NCBI RefSeq assembly: GCF_002211285.1
Contig: NZ_LOKX01000015.1
Span: forward strand, 1-64,000
From: Rhizobium sp. R635
Lineage (GTDB): Bacteria; Pseudomonadota; Alphaproteobacteria; Rhizobiales; Rhizobiaceae
Reading direction: 5' to 3'
Length of the DNA: 64,000 bases
Below, in pieces: positions 53,949 to 63,282 of the stretch. The stretch's first letter is position 1, and every line of letters starts with the position of its first letter. The position numbers were made by a program, and so were the translations under genes. Below the pieces are notes generated by a model, which was not told where the DNA came from, did not search any database, and worked only from the letters and a program-made list of their open reading frames with translations.

Positions 53949-54698
53949 TCAGGCTTTGACGAAACCCCTGCTCGCGATCATCAAATTTTTCGTGTAGTCC
54001 TCCTGGACCGCGCCCCTCGCCAGGTCTTCCGAGCTCAGGCGTTCGACGACGGCGCCGTTGCGCATGACGGCAAGTCTTTCGCACATATGCGTGATGACGC
54101 CGAGATCATGGCTCACCATCACGAAGGTGAGCTTACGGTCGCGCCGGATCTGCTCGAGCAGGTTCAACACCTCGGCCTGCACCGAGGCATCGAGCGCCGA
54201 TGTCGGTTCGTCGAGCAGCAGGATCGAAGGTTCGACGATCAGCGCCCGGGCGATCGCCACACGCTGCCGCTGGCCGCCGGAGAGCTGGTGCGGATAGCGG
54301 AACCGGAAGCCGTTGCCGAGGCCGACCTCGTCGAGCGCCCGCGCGATGCGCTTGTCGCTCTCCCCGATGCCGTGGATCGCAAGCGGTTCGAGCAAAAGCC
54401 GGTCGATCGTCTGGCGCGGATGCAGCGAACCGTAAGGGTCCTGAAAGACCATCTGCACGCGCCGGTAAAAAGCCTTGCTGCGTTTCGCGCCTCTGAGGGT
54501 CTCCCCCTCGATACGGATCGTCCCGCCGCTGACCGGCGCAAGCCCGGCGACGGCGCGCAGCAGGGTGGATTTTCCCGAGCCGGACTCGCCGACGAGGCCG
54601 AAGGACGCACCGCCCTCGACGGTGACGCTCACATCCTTCAGCGCGTGGAATTCGTCATAGATGACGCTGAGATCGTCGATCTCCAGTGCTGCGCTCAT
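53949..54698 (-). CDS. Peptide ABC transporter ATP-binding protein (DppF/OppF-like)
   Basis: A 249-residue ATPase: Walker A GESGSGKST (about residue 35), Q-loop QMVFQDPYGSLHPRQTI, signature LSGGQRQRVAIARAL, Walker B ILLLDEPTSALD and MVSHDLGVITHMCERLAVMRNGAVVE. This is the second ATPase of a five-gene dipeptide/oligopeptide transporter. Its ATG at 54698 overlaps the stop of the first ATPase (ATGA). It lacks the extended C-terminal Cys/oligopeptide domain of some OppF proteins. Confidence 0.92.
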   Translation of the reverse strand: MSAALEIDDLSVIYDEFHALKDVSVTVEGGASFGLVGESGSGKSTLLRAVAGLAPVSGGTIRIEGETLRGAKRSKAFYRRVQMVFQDPYGSLHPRQTIDRLLLEPLAIHGIGESDKRIARALDEVGLGNGFRFRYPHQLSGGQRQRVAIARALIVEPSILLLDEPTSALDASVQAEVLNLLEQIRRDRKLTFVMVSHDLGVITHMCERLAVMRNGAVVERLSSEDLARGAVQEDYTKNLMIASRGFVKA

Positions 54699-55528
54699 GC
54701 CGCCCACTCCGGCCTGCGGTCGAGCACCGGCAGCGGATGACGGCTTGCGCCGATCTCGGGCATGCAGTTCAGCAGTCCGCGCGTATAGGGATGCTGCGCA
54801 TGTTTGAGATCAGCGGCCGCAAGCTCCTCGACGATCTTCCCGGCATACATGACGATGACGCGGTCGCAGAAGGAAGAGACAAGCCTCAGATCATGGGAAA
54901 CGAAAATCAGCCCCATGCCCCGCTCTGCAACCAGCCTGTCCATGATCCGGAGCACGTCGAGCTGCACCGTCACGTCGAGCGCCGAGGTAGGTTCGTCGGC
55001 GATCAGCAGTTCGGGACCGGCAATCAGCATCATGGCAATCATCGCGCGCTGCCCCATGCCGCCCGAAACCTCGTGCGGGTGCAGGTCGAAGACGCGTTGG
55101 GGATCACGGATCTGCACCGCTTCCAGCATGGCGAGCGCCCGTTCGCGCGCTTCCGCCTTGCCGACCTTCTCATGCGTGCGCAGCGTTTCGCAGATCTGCC
55201 TGCCGATCGTCATGACGGGATCGAGCGAATATTTCGGATCCTGCAGGATCATGGCGATGCGCTTGCCGCGCAGCCTGCGCCTTTCGCCGGGCGATGCCTT
55301 GAGCAGGTCGATGCCGTTGAAATCGAGCCTGTCGGCCGTGACGATACCGTGCTTCGGCGTCAGCCCCATGATCGCCCGGCCGGTCTGCGACTTGCCGGAA
55401 CCGGATTCACCGACGATGCCGAGCCTCTCCTTGCCGAGCGTGAAGGAGACGCCGCGCACGGCCTCGATCACGCCGGTGCGGGTGGGATAGCTGACCTTGA
55501 GCTTGTCGACCGTCAGAAGTGTCGTCAC
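54695..55528 (-). CDS. Peptide ABC transporter ATP-binding protein (DppD/OppD-like)
   Basis: A 277-residue ATPase: Walker A GESGSGKSQ (about residue 35; Gln replaces the usual Ser/Thr after KS), Q-loop MILQDPKYSLDPVMTIGRQI, signature VSGGMGQRAMIAMMLI, Walker B LLIADEPTSALD and switch FVSHDLRLV. The start codon is GTG at 55528, overlapping the permease stop as GTGA; the frame upstream is the permease region in another frame. It is cotranscribed with its neighbours. Confidence 0.92.
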   Translation of the reverse strand: MTTLLTVDKLKVSYPTRTGVIEAVRGVSFTLGKERLGIVGESGSGKSQTGRAIMGLTPKHGIVTADRLDFNGIDLLKASPGERRRLRGKRIAMILQDPKYSLDPVMTIGRQICETLRTHEKVGKAEARERALAMLEAVQIRDPQRVFDLHPHEVSGGMGQRAMIAMMLIAGPELLIADEPTSALDVTVQLDVLRIMDRLVAERGMGLIFVSHDLRLVSSFCDRVIVMYAGKIVEELAAADLKHAQHPYTRGLLNCMPEIGASRHPLPVLDRRPEWAA

Positions 55529-56460
55529 TGGCCGCTCTCCTTCGGATCGAGCGCGTCGCGCAGGCCGTCGCCCAAGAGATTGAAGCCGAGGCTGACGATG
55601 AGGATGGCGATACCGGGCATCGCCGCGACCCACCACTGATCGAGGATGAAGCGCCGGCCCGAGGCGATCATCGCGCCCCACTCCGGCAGCGGCGGCTGTG
55701 CGCCGAGGCCGAGGAAACCGAGACCTGCCGCCGTCAGGATGATGCCCGCCATGTCGAGCGTCACGCGCACGATCAGCGAGGAAATGCAGAGCGGCATGAC
55801 ATGGCGCACGATGATGCGCAGCGGCGAGGCGCCCATCAGCTTCACCGCCGAGATATAATCGGATCGCCGGACCGTCAGCGTTTCGGCGCGCGCGATGCGG
55901 GCATAGGGCGGCCAGGAGGTGATGGCGATGGCGATGACCGCATTCTGGATGCCCGGACCGAGGGCGGCGACGAAGGCGAGCGCCAGCACCAGTTTCGGAA
56001 AGGCGAGGAAAATATCGGTGATGCGCATCAGCGTCGCGTCCACCCAGCCCCCGGCATAACCCGATACCGTGCCGACGATCAGCCCGATCGGCGCGGAAAT
56101 GATGGCGACGAGCACGACGACGAACAGGGTCAATCGCGACCCGTAGATCAGCCGTGAATAGATATCGCGGCCCTGATCGTCCGTACCGAGCAGGTAGCCG
56201 GCCGTTCCCGGCGGCAGCAGGCGGGCATTACGGAGATCGCCGACGACGGGATCGTGCGTGGCGATGAGACCGGCGAAAGCCGCGACCACAAGCAGCGCGA
56301 CGATGATCATGAGGCCGACGACGGCGAGCCTGTTTGCCGTGAACTGCCGCCAGGTGACGTAGGCGCGGCCGAGGCGGGCCTGCATGCGCGACTGCGGACG
56401 GTCGGAAAGCAGCCATTCGCGGCGGCTCATCGCTGGAGATGGGCTGGCAGGAGCCGTCAT
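55525..56460 (-). CDS. Peptide ABC transporter permease (DppC-like)
   Basis: A 311-residue permease with an N-terminal DppC extension (RREWLLSD...), six spans and the EAA motif RRSDYISAVKLMGASPLRIIVRHVMPLCISSLIV. LLGTDDQGRDIYSRLIYGSRLTLFV is the DppC/OppC hallmark. ATG 56460 overlaps the preceding permease stop (ATGA) and its own stop overlaps the ATPase start, so translation is coupled along the operon. Confidence 0.93.
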   Translation of the reverse strand: MTAPASPSPAMSRREWLLSDRPQSRMQARLGRAYVTWRQFTANRLAVVGLMIIVALLVVAAFAGLIATHDPVVGDLRNARLLPPGTAGYLLGTDDQGRDIYSRLIYGSRLTLFVVVLVAIISAPIGLIVGTVSGYAGGWVDATLMRITDIFLAFPKLVLALAFVAALGPGIQNAVIAIAITSWPPYARIARAETLTVRRSDYISAVKLMGASPLRIIVRHVMPLCISSLIVRVTLDMAGIILTAAGLGFLGLGAQPPLPEWGAMIASGRRFILDQWWVAAMPGIAILIVSLGFNLLGDGLRDALDPKESGQ

Positions 56461-57524
56461 CGGGTTCGCGTCCTTGGGTCGAGCGTCCGGTAGAGAAGAT
56501 CGGACAGAAGGTTGATGCCGATGAAGATTGTCCCGATGACGATCGTGCCGCCGAGCACGGCATTCATATCGGCGTTCTGCAGCGAATTGGTGATGTAGAG
56601 CCCGATGCCCGGCCAGGAAAAGACGGTCTCGGTCAGCACCGATCCTTCGAGCAGGCCGGCATAGGAAAGCGCGATGACGGTGACGAGCGGCACGGCCGCG
56701 TTGCGCAGCGCATGGCCCCAGATCACCCGTGTTTCCGACAGTCCTTTGGCGCGCGCGGCGACGATGTATTCCTGCGAAAGCTCGTTCAGCATGAAGCTGC
56801 GCGTCATGCGGCTGATATAGGCGAGCGAGAAATAGCCGAGCAGCGACGCAGGCAGGATAATGTGGCGGAAAACGTCATAAAAGACATCCCATTGCCCCTG
56901 CCAGGCGCTGTCCAGAAGATAGAAGCCGGTGATCGGCGTGAACGTATACTCGAAGACGATGTCGATGCGGCCGGGAAACGCCACCCAGCGCAGCCGCGCA
57001 TAGAAGATGACGAGCGAAATCAGCGCCAGCCAGAAGATCGGCACCGAATAGCCGATGAGACCGATGACGCGCACGACCTGGTCGGCGATGCTGCCGCGCC
57101 GCACGGCGGCGAGAACGCCGAGCGGCACGCCGACGCAAGCGCCGATCAGTGTTCCCAGCGTCGCGAGCTCGATCGTCGCCGGCATGACGCGGCGGATATC
57201 GACCATGACCGGATTGGTCGTCAGCACCGAATTGCCGAAATCACCGGACAGCACCCCTTTGATATAGATGTAGAACTGCTGATAGAGCGGCAGGTTGAAG
57301 CCCATCTCCTGGCGTACCCGCTCGACGACATGGGTAGGAGCGCGGTCGCCGAGAATGGCGAGCACTGGATCGATCGGCACGACGCGGCCGATGAAGAAGG
57401 TGACGGCCAAGAGGCCGAGATAGGTGGTGACGGCGGCAAACAGGAAACGCCCTGCCGCCTTCGCGAAGGCGCCGGCACGGCCCTTGCGGGGCCGCGCCTC
57501 CTGCCTGGTTTCGATGGTGCTCAC
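56457..57524 (-). CDS. Peptide ABC transporter permease (DppB-like)
   Basis: A 355-residue permease with six spans, the N-terminal FIGRVVPIDPVLAILGDRAPTHVVERVRQEMGFNLPLYQQF pattern of DppB/OppB, and the EAA loop SQEYIVAARAKGLSETRVIWGHALRNAAVPLVTVI. The start is GTG at 57524 with AGGA upstream, and it lies 18 bases after the binding-protein stop. A basic N-terminus (RQEARPRKGRAG) precedes the first span. Confidence 0.92.
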   Translation of the reverse strand: MSTIETRQEARPRKGRAGAFAKAAGRFLFAAVTTYLGLLAVTFFIGRVVPIDPVLAILGDRAPTHVVERVRQEMGFNLPLYQQFYIYIKGVLSGDFGNSVLTTNPVMVDIRRVMPATIELATLGTLIGACVGVPLGVLAAVRRGSIADQVVRVIGLIGYSVPIFWLALISLVIFYARLRWVAFPGRIDIVFEYTFTPITGFYLLDSAWQGQWDVFYDVFRHIILPASLLGYFSLAYISRMTRSFMLNELSQEYIVAARAKGLSETRVIWGHALRNAAVPLVTVIALSYAGLLEGSVLTETVFSWPGIGLYITNSLQNADMNAVLGGTIVIGTIFIGINLLSDLLYRTLDPRTRTR

Positions 57525-57542
57525 GCCGCTAATCCTGCCGGA

Positions 57543-59186
57543 TTATTCCTTGGCGATCGGGCCGACGAAGTTGGTGTCGAAGCTCGGACCCAGCTTGAAA
57601 TCCTTCAGGTTCTTGCGATAGCCCGCCACCTCGGTCTGCTGGAAGATGATGACGAAGGGGCTGTTGGCGAGGAACTTCTTCTGAACGTCCTCATACATGG
57701 CAGCGCGCTTGGCGTTGTCACGCTCGAGAAGCGCAGCCTTGGCTATCTTGTCGAGCTCAGGCGTCTCCCAGGTGTTGCGCCATGCGAGCGTCTTCACCGT
57801 ACCCGCATCGGAATTGTCTGGGTTGCTGGTGAAGGTATCGGCGTTGGAATTCGGGTCGAAATAATCCGAGCCCCACTGGCCGATATACATGTCATGGGTG
57901 CGGGCGCGATATTTGGTCAGCGTCTGCTTGCCGTCACCGGGGATGATTTCCAGCTTGACCCCGGCCTGCGCCAGCGTCTGCTGCATGGATTCGGCAATGC
58001 CCGTGACAGGCTGCGTGTTGCGCACGTCCATCGTCACCGAGAAACCGTCCGGTACGCCGGCCTTGGCAAGCAGCTCCTTGGCCTTGGCGACGTCGAGCTT
58101 GTAGGGATTTTCGTCGAGCGCGCCGAGCTGGCCCTCCGGCAGGAAGGTCTGGTGGATCTCGCCGATACCCTTGATCAGCGTCGCGCCGATCGCATCGTAA
58201 TCGACCAGATACTTGAAAGCCTCCTGAACTTCAGGCTTCTTCAGGTTCTCGTTCTTGCTGTTCAGGCTGACATAGTAGATCGTGCCCTTCGGCGCATTTG
58301 TCGTCGCCAGATCGGCATTCTTGGAAACGGCGTCGATGTCGCCAGGCTCGAGGTTGCGGGCGATATCGATATCGCCGGCTTCGAGCGCCAGCCGCTGGGC
58401 CGCGCTTTCTTTCATGTAACGGTAGATGACGCGGTTGAGCTTCGGCTTGTCGCCGTAATAATTGTCGTTGCGCTCCAGCACGACGACTTCGTTCGCCCGC
58501 CATTCGCGCAGCTTGAAGGCGCCCGAACCGGCATAGCCGGTCTTCAACCATTCATTGCCGAAATCATTGTCGTATTTGTGCTCGGCATCCGGCGTCACCG
58601 CCTTCACATGCTCCAGCACCAGCTTCTTGTCGACGACGGAAGCGACCGTCGCCGTCAGGCAGTTGAGCACGAAGCTCGGCGCATAGGCCTTGTCGACCGT
58701 GAAGACGAAGGTGTTGGCGTCGGCCGCCTTGGCCCTTTCGGTGACATTGTCGCCGGTCAGGCCGAACTGGGTGAGGATGAAGGCCGGGCTCTTGTCGAGC
58801 TTGACGGCGCGTTCGAACGACCAGGCGACGTCTTCGGCGGTAATCGGGTTTCCGGAGGCGAATTTCAGGCCGGGCTTCAGCTTGAACGTATAGGTGAGGC
58901 CGTCATCCGAAACGTTCCAGCTTTCGGCGAGATCACCCTTCACCTTGGATGTATCGGCGAGATCGAGACGGACGAGCAGGCTGTAGCTGTTGCTGGTAAT
59001 CTCGGCCGTCGAAAGCTCGAAAGCTTCGCCCGGGTCCATGGTTATGATGTCGTCGATGGCAAACCCCTCGACAAGCGTGTCTTTGGGCGTTTCGGCGAAG
59101 GCAGAAGGTGCCGTCATCATCAGGAGCGAAAGGGCGGCTCCTGCGGAAAGCAGGCGGAAATTACGGCTGAGCTTGGCGATCATCAT
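57543..59186 (-). CDS. Dipeptide/oligopeptide ABC transporter substrate-binding protein (family 5)
   Basis: A 547-residue periplasmic protein with a signal peptide (IAKLSRNFRLLSAGAALSLLMMTAPSAFAETP). It shows the family-5 pattern: DPGEAFELSTAEITSNSYSLLVRLD near the N-terminus, AESWNVSDDGLTYTFKLKPGLKFASGNPITAEDVAWSFERAV, and RARTHDMYIGQWGSDYFDPNSNADTF near the C-terminal end. Start: ATG 59186 after GGGGAACAG. Substrate unknown; the upstream dipeptidase suggests small peptides. Confidence 0.92.
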   Translation of the reverse strand: MMIAKLSRNFRLLSAGAALSLLMMTAPSAFAETPKDTLVEGFAIDDIITMDPGEAFELSTAEITSNSYSLLVRLDLADTSKVKGDLAESWNVSDDGLTYTFKLKPGLKFASGNPITAEDVAWSFERAVKLDKSPAFILTQFGLTGDNVTERAKAADANTFVFTVDKAYAPSFVLNCLTATVASVVDKKLVLEHVKAVTPDAEHKYDNDFGNEWLKTGYAGSGAFKLREWRANEVVVLERNDNYYGDKPKLNRVIYRYMKESAAQRLALEAGDIDIARNLEPGDIDAVSKNADLATTNAPKGTIYYVSLNSKNENLKKPEVQEAFKYLVDYDAIGATLIKGIGEIHQTFLPEGQLGALDENPYKLDVAKAKELLAKAGVPDGFSVTMDVRNTQPVTGIAESMQQTLAQAGVKLEIIPGDGKQTLTKYRARTHDMYIGQWGSDYFDPNSNADTFTSNPDNSDAGTVKTLAWRNTWETPELDKIAKAALLERDNAKRAAMYEDVQKKFLANSPFVIIFQQTEVAGYRKNLKDFKLGPSFDTNFVGPIAKE

Positions 59187-59286
59187 GGTCTGTTCCCCTG
59201 TTCTTGATTGATTACGAAGCGTTTTGGCGGTCATGCCCCCATAAAACTATTGTCCGTTTTCCATGCGTCCAGAGGCGCGCAGCGCT

Positions 59287-60345
59287 TTAGGCGCGGTCCT
59301 CCCGCCAGGCTTGTGCAAGAATGCGAAGCCAATTTTCACGGGCAAGTTTCGTGAGATCGGCCTCACCATAACCAACCTCCCGGAGAGCGGCAATCAGCTT
59401 CTGATTGCCGGCCGCATCGCCGATTTCCTCAGGGATGGTGGCGCCGTCGAAGTCCGATCCGAGCGCCACGCAATCGATGCCGATGCGGTTCACGAGATAG
59501 TCGACATGGCGGATCACGTCGGCGAGCGGCGTATCGCTGTCCGAGCGGCCGTCGGCGCGCAGCATGGCCGTCGCATAATTGATGCCGACGAGGCCGCGGC
59601 TTTCGCGGATCGCGTCGAGCTGCTTGTCCGTAAGGTTGCGCGCGACCGGCGTCAGTGCGTGGGCGTTGGAATGGCTGGCGACCAGCGGCTGATCCGTGGT
59701 TTTCGCCACGTCCCAGAAACCCTTCTCGGTGATATGGGCAAGATCGATCAGGATACCGAGACGGTTGCATTCTCTCACCAGCGCGAAGCCGGCATCGGTG
59801 AGACCCGGCGCGGTATCCGGCGACATCGGGAAGGCGAAGGGCACGCCGTAACCGAAGATGTTGTGCCTGCTCCAGACCGGGCCGAGCGAGCGCAGCCCCG
59901 CGGCATGAAACACCTCGAGCGCCGAAAGATCGGCGCCGATCGCCTCGCAGCCTTCCATATGCAGGACGGCGGCGAAGATGCCGTCCGCCATGGCGCCGCG
60001 AATGTCCTTGACCGTCCGGCAGAGCCGCCAGGCGCCCGCCCGGTCGAGCCGCAGCGCGATCGCCGCCATCTCATTGGCGATGACCAGGGAAGGCAGCGGA
60101 TCGAGGGGAGCGGCCATCGGCGTGATGTAACGGCCTTCGGCATCCGGATCGGCAAAGACGAGATCGCCTGAGGGAATGTAGATGGCGCAGAGGCCGCCGG
60201 AAAGGCCTCCTTCCCTGGCCCGATGTGCATCGATATGGCCGGCCGTCGTGCCGTCTGCGAATTCCGCTATCGGGTCGCTGCCGTCCTTTGCATGTGTCCA
60301 GAGCCGGAGGAGAACGTCGTTGTGACCGTCGAATACGAATTGCAT
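59287..60345 (-). CDS. Membrane dipeptidase, peptidase family M19
   Basis: A 352-residue zinc dipeptidase. Metal and active-site motifs: DGHNDVLLRLW at the N-terminus (His and Asp ligands), AAVLHMEGCEAIG (Glu), LIDLAHITEKGFWDVAKTTDQPLVASHSNAHALTPVARNLTD (two His), GLVGINY and VALGSDFDG near the C-terminus. These enzymes split dipeptides, including some with D-residues. Start: ATG 60345 with AGGAAGACAG. It stands 100 bases ahead of the peptide transporter and is probably its partner. No signal peptide is seen, so it may act in the cytoplasm on imported dipeptides. Confidence 0.92.
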   Translation of the reverse strand: MQFVFDGHNDVLLRLWTHAKDGSDPIAEFADGTTAGHIDAHRAREGGLSGGLCAIYIPSGDLVFADPDAEGRYITPMAAPLDPLPSLVIANEMAAIALRLDRAGAWRLCRTVKDIRGAMADGIFAAVLHMEGCEAIGADLSALEVFHAAGLRSLGPVWSRHNIFGYGVPFAFPMSPDTAPGLTDAGFALVRECNRLGILIDLAHITEKGFWDVAKTTDQPLVASHSNAHALTPVARNLTDKQLDAIRESRGLVGINYATAMLRADGRSDSDTPLADVIRHVDYLVNRIGIDCVALGSDFDGATIPEEIGDAAGNQKLIAALREVGYGEADLTKLARENWLRILAQAWREDRA

Positions 60346-60376
60346 CTGTCTTCCTGCGCTGCCCACTGCATAATTC

Positions 60377-60468
60377 CTTAAATCGGAATCGATTTAAGAA
60401 TAAAATTATGCAGCATTCAAAGTGCTACAGCGTCCTTTGCGCATCCTTTCAGACGCGCGGCGCTGTAG
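60377..60468. repeat. Intergenic repeat element with two hairpins, upstream of the dipeptidase gene
   Basis: CTTAAATCG-GAAT-CGATTTAAG (60377-60398) is a perfect 9-bp inverted repeat; after an AT-rich link, CTACAGCG (60425-60432) pairs with CGCTGTAG (60461-60468) around an inner GCGCATC/GACGCGC near-pair. I recall very similar sequence in many rhizobial intergenic regions, so this is probably a dispersed palindromic repeat. It may supply the promoter or operator of the dipeptidase. The 267-base gap holds nothing else clear. Confidence 0.6.
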
Positions 60469-60568
60469 AGGGCGTATGACAAGGCAGAATAGAAAAGCTG
60501 GCGGGATTCGCCATCCCTTTTTTAAAAAATCTGTCGTCGTCTCCAGGAGCTTCGCCGCAAATGGAAAC

Positions 60569-60584
60569 GGGGGCCGAAGCCCCC
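60569..60584 (-). terminator. Terminator of the CUT2 sugar ABC operon
   Basis: GGGGGC (60569-60574), loop CGAA, GCCCCC (60579-60584), a tetraloop hairpin 28 bases past the permease stop; followed on the minus strand by GTTTCC, a weak T tail. Confidence 0.65.
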
Positions 60585-60612
60585 GCAAGTGATCGGTTCG
60601 CACTGCCTGAGA

Positions 60613-61638
60613 TCAGTGCTTGCGTCTTTTCTTCTGCCTGTAGACATCGACGACCACGGCCGCGACGATGATGACGCCCTTGACGATTTCCTGGTAGTAG
60701 GCGTCGATCCTGAGGAACGTGAAGCCTGACGTCATGACGCCGAGGATGATGGTGCCGATGACTGTGCCGGTGATGCGCCCGACGCCGCCGGTGAGCGAGG
60801 TGCCGCCGATGACGGTCGCCGCGATCGCATCGAGTTCATAGCCGACGCCCATGCTGGCCTGCGCGGTTTCGGCGCGTGCCGCCGTGACGATACCGGCCAG
60901 ACCGGCGAGCAATCCGGCAATCACATAGACCTTGACGAGATGCGCCTCGATGTTGATGCCCGAAACGCGGGCGGCCTGCGGGTTCGCGCCGATGGCATAG
61001 GTGAACTTGCCGTAGCGGGTGTAGCGCAGCGCAATGTGGAAGATCAGCGCGACGACCAGGAAGACGACAACAGGCCAAGCCTTGGTTCCGATGAAGTGGA
61101 ACTGCTCGGTGATCCCGGAAACCGGCTGTCCCTTCGTATACCACTTCGCCACACCTCTGGCCGAAACGAACATGCCGAGCGTTGCGATGAACGGCGGGAT
61201 CTTGGTGTAGGCGATGAGCGCGCCGTTTATGAGGCCGGCAGCCGCCCCGATCAGCAGGCCGATCATGATCGGCACGACGGCCGGCAGGTCGGTCAGCGAC
61301 GGGAAGACGGCCCGTCCCCAGGTGGAGGACTGGGCAAAGCTCGTGGCGATCATCGCCGTCATGCCGACGACCGATCCGGACGAAAGATCGATGCCGCCCG
61401 TTATGATGACCTGCGTGACGCCGACGGCGATGATGCCGATGACGGAAACCTGCAGGATCATGATCGTCAGGCGCTGCGAGTTCATCAGGAAGCTCTGGCC
61501 GATGAACAGCCATCCGAGCACTTCATAAACCAGCGCGATGCCGACAAGCACGAGGAAGATGCTGAGTTCCGGCGGCATACGCCGCCGTCTCGGCCGGGTT
61601 GCGAGCGGGGCGGTGCCCTCTGCTGCCTTGCTATTCAT
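60613..61638 (-). CDS. CUT2-family sugar ABC transporter permease (RbsC-like)
   Basis: A 341-residue permease with about ten spans. ITGGIDLSSGSVVGMTAMIA near residue 85, FIATLGMFVSARGVAKWYTKGQPVSG and YAIGANPQAARVSGINIEAHLVKVYVIAGLLAGLAGIV are the RbsC-family marks, and GGTSLTGGVGRITGTVIGTIILGVM follows. Start: ATG 61638, with GGGAGG upstream. It is 34 bases after the ATPase stop and is the last gene of the operon. Confidence 0.92.
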   Translation of the reverse strand: MNSKAAEGTAPLATRPRRRRMPPELSIFLVLVGIALVYEVLGWLFIGQSFLMNSQRLTIMILQVSVIGIIAVGVTQVIITGGIDLSSGSVVGMTAMIATSFAQSSTWGRAVFPSLTDLPAVVPIMIGLLIGAAAGLINGALIAYTKIPPFIATLGMFVSARGVAKWYTKGQPVSGITEQFHFIGTKAWPVVVFLVVALIFHIALRYTRYGKFTYAIGANPQAARVSGINIEAHLVKVYVIAGLLAGLAGIVTAARAETAQASMGVGYELDAIAATVIGGTSLTGGVGRITGTVIGTIILGVMTSGFTFLRIDAYYQEIVKGVIIVAAVVVDVYRQKKRRKH

Positions 61639-61672
61639 GTCAAACCTCCCTTGGGCGATCACCGGCGGCGCG

Positions 61673-63214
61673 TTACCGCGCAGCCAGTTCCATCACCTTG
61701 ATCTGCGTTGCTTCATCGCGATTGAGGAAACCCGTCACGCGGCCTTCATGCATGACCATGATGCGGTCGCTCATCCCGAGCACTTCGGGCATCTCGGATG
61801 AGATCATGATGATCGCCACCCCATTTCGAGCCATTTCCGTGACCAGCCGATGAATTTCCGCCTTGGCGCCGACATCGATGCCGCGCGTCGGCTCATCGAG
61901 GATCAGGATCTTCGGATGGGTCAGCAACCAGCGTCCGATCAGCACCTTCTGCTGGTTGCCGCCCGAAAGATTTTCCACGCGTTCGTAAAGATTGGGCGTT
62001 TTCACGCGCAGCCTTTTCGCCATGTCTTCGCAGGTCGCCTCGAGCGCGCCCTGTTGCACGAAGCCACCCTTGACATATCTGTCCTGCAGAACTGCGATCT
62101 GCATATTTTCCAGAATATCGAGGATCAGCAGGCAGCCCGTATCCTTCCGGTCTTCCGTCAGGAACGCCATCTGGTGGCGAATGGCCTCGGTCGGCGAGGA
62201 AATCGTCACCGGCTTGCCGAAGAGTTCGACCGAGCCGGAGCTTGCCGGCGTCACGCCGAAAAGCGTTTCGGCAACGTTCGAGCGTCCCGAGCCGACGAGG
62301 CCGGCCACGCCGAGGATCTCGCCGGCCCTCACCTCGAAGGAAACGTCGCGGAAGACGCCGTTGAGACAGAGATCCTTGACGGAGAGCACGACCTCGCCGA
62401 TCGGCACCTCTTCCTTGGGGAACATCTGGGTGATCTCGCGCCCGACCATCATGCGGATGATGTCGTCGCGGGTGACCTCGGTCGAGGCATGCGTGCCGAT
62501 ATATCGGCCATCGCGGAAGACGGAGAACTCGTCGGCGATCTCGAAGAGCTCGTTCATCTTGTGCGTGATGTAGACGATGCCGATGCCCTGGGACCTGAGA
62601 TCGCGGATGATGCGGAAAAGATGCTCGACCTCGCGCTCCGTCAGCGCCGAAGTCGGCTCGTCCATGATGAGGACGTCGGAATTGTAGGAAACCGCCTTGG
62701 CGATCTCGACCATCTGCCGGTTTGCGACCGAGAGGTGGCGGACCTCGATATCGGGATCGAGCGCGATGTTGAGCCGGGCAAACAGCTCTTCGGTCATGCG
62801 ATGCATCACGCCATGATCGACGAAACCGAAACGGTTCTTCGGCTCGCGGCGAATCCAGATATTTTCCGCGACCGTCATGAACGGCATCAGGTTCAGTTCC
62901 TGATGGATCATCGCAATCCCGTTCTCCAGCGCATCGAGCGGAGATTTCAGCCGGATTTCGACGCCTTTCAGGCGGATATCGCCCTTGTCGGGCGTGTAGA
63001 TGCCGGCGAGGATCTTCATCAGCGTCGATTTGCCGGCGCCGTTTTCACCCATCAGCGCATGCACGGATGCGCGCTTCAGTCGGAACTGCACGTCGTCGAG
63101 TGCGACGACGCCCGGAAATTCCTTGCGAACGCCCTCGGCGCTCAAGAGATATTCCGCATTCGGAACTGCGCCGCTTGCGCGCACGGCTGCCATGGTTGTC
63201 GGGCTGACGGCCAT
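61673..63214 (-). CDS. CUT2-family sugar ABC transporter ATP-binding protein (RbsA-like)
   Basis: A 513-residue double ATPase. Domain 1: Walker [10 protein letters not shown] (about residue 56) with [49 protein letters not shown]. Domain 2: [16 protein letters not shown] (degenerate P-loop, as is normal in RbsA-type proteins), [43 protein letters not shown]. Start: ATG 63214 with GGAGGAGATGAT. It lies 68 bases after the binding-protein gene; that gap holds a perfect hairpin. Confidence 0.94.
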   Translation of the reverse strand: MAVSPTTMAAVRASGAVPNAEYLLSAEGVRKEFPGVVALDDVQFRLKRASVHALMGENGAGKSTLMKILAGIYTPDKGDIRLKGVEIRLKSPLDALENGIAMIHQELNLMPFMTVAENIWIRREPKNRFGFVDHGVMHRMTEELFARLNIALDPDIEVRHLSVANRQMVEIAKAVSYNSDVLIMDEPTSALTEREVEHLFRIIRDLRSQGIGIVYITHKMNELFEIADEFSVFRDGRYIGTHASTEVTRDDIIRMMVGREITQMFPKEEVPIGEVVLSVKDLCLNGVFRDVSFEVRAGEILGVAGLVGSGRSNVAETLFGVTPASSGSVELFGKPVTISSPTEAIRHQMAFLTEDRKDTGCLLILDILENMQIAVLQDRYVKGGFVQQGALEATCEDMAKRLRVKTPNLYERVENLSGGNQQKVLIGRWLLTHPKILILDEPTRGIDVGAKAEIHRLVTEMARNGVAIIMISSEMPEVLGMSDRIMVMHEGRVTGFLNRDEATQIKVMELAAR

Positions 63215-63245
63215 ATCATCTCCTCCGGATACGGTCAGGCTGAAA

Positions 63246-63268
63246 GGATGCGGGCAGAGCCCGCATCC
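63246..63268 (-). promoter_or_regulatory. Intercistronic hairpin between the binding-protein and ATPase genes
   Basis: GGATGCGGGC (63246-63255), loop AGA, GCCCGCATCC (63259-63268): a perfect 10-bp stem 14 bases past the binding-protein stop, with no T run. Such stems protect the upstream binding-protein message and lower downstream expression, giving excess binding protein. Confidence 0.7.
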
Positions 63269-63282
63269 TGCTGGCGTTCGCC

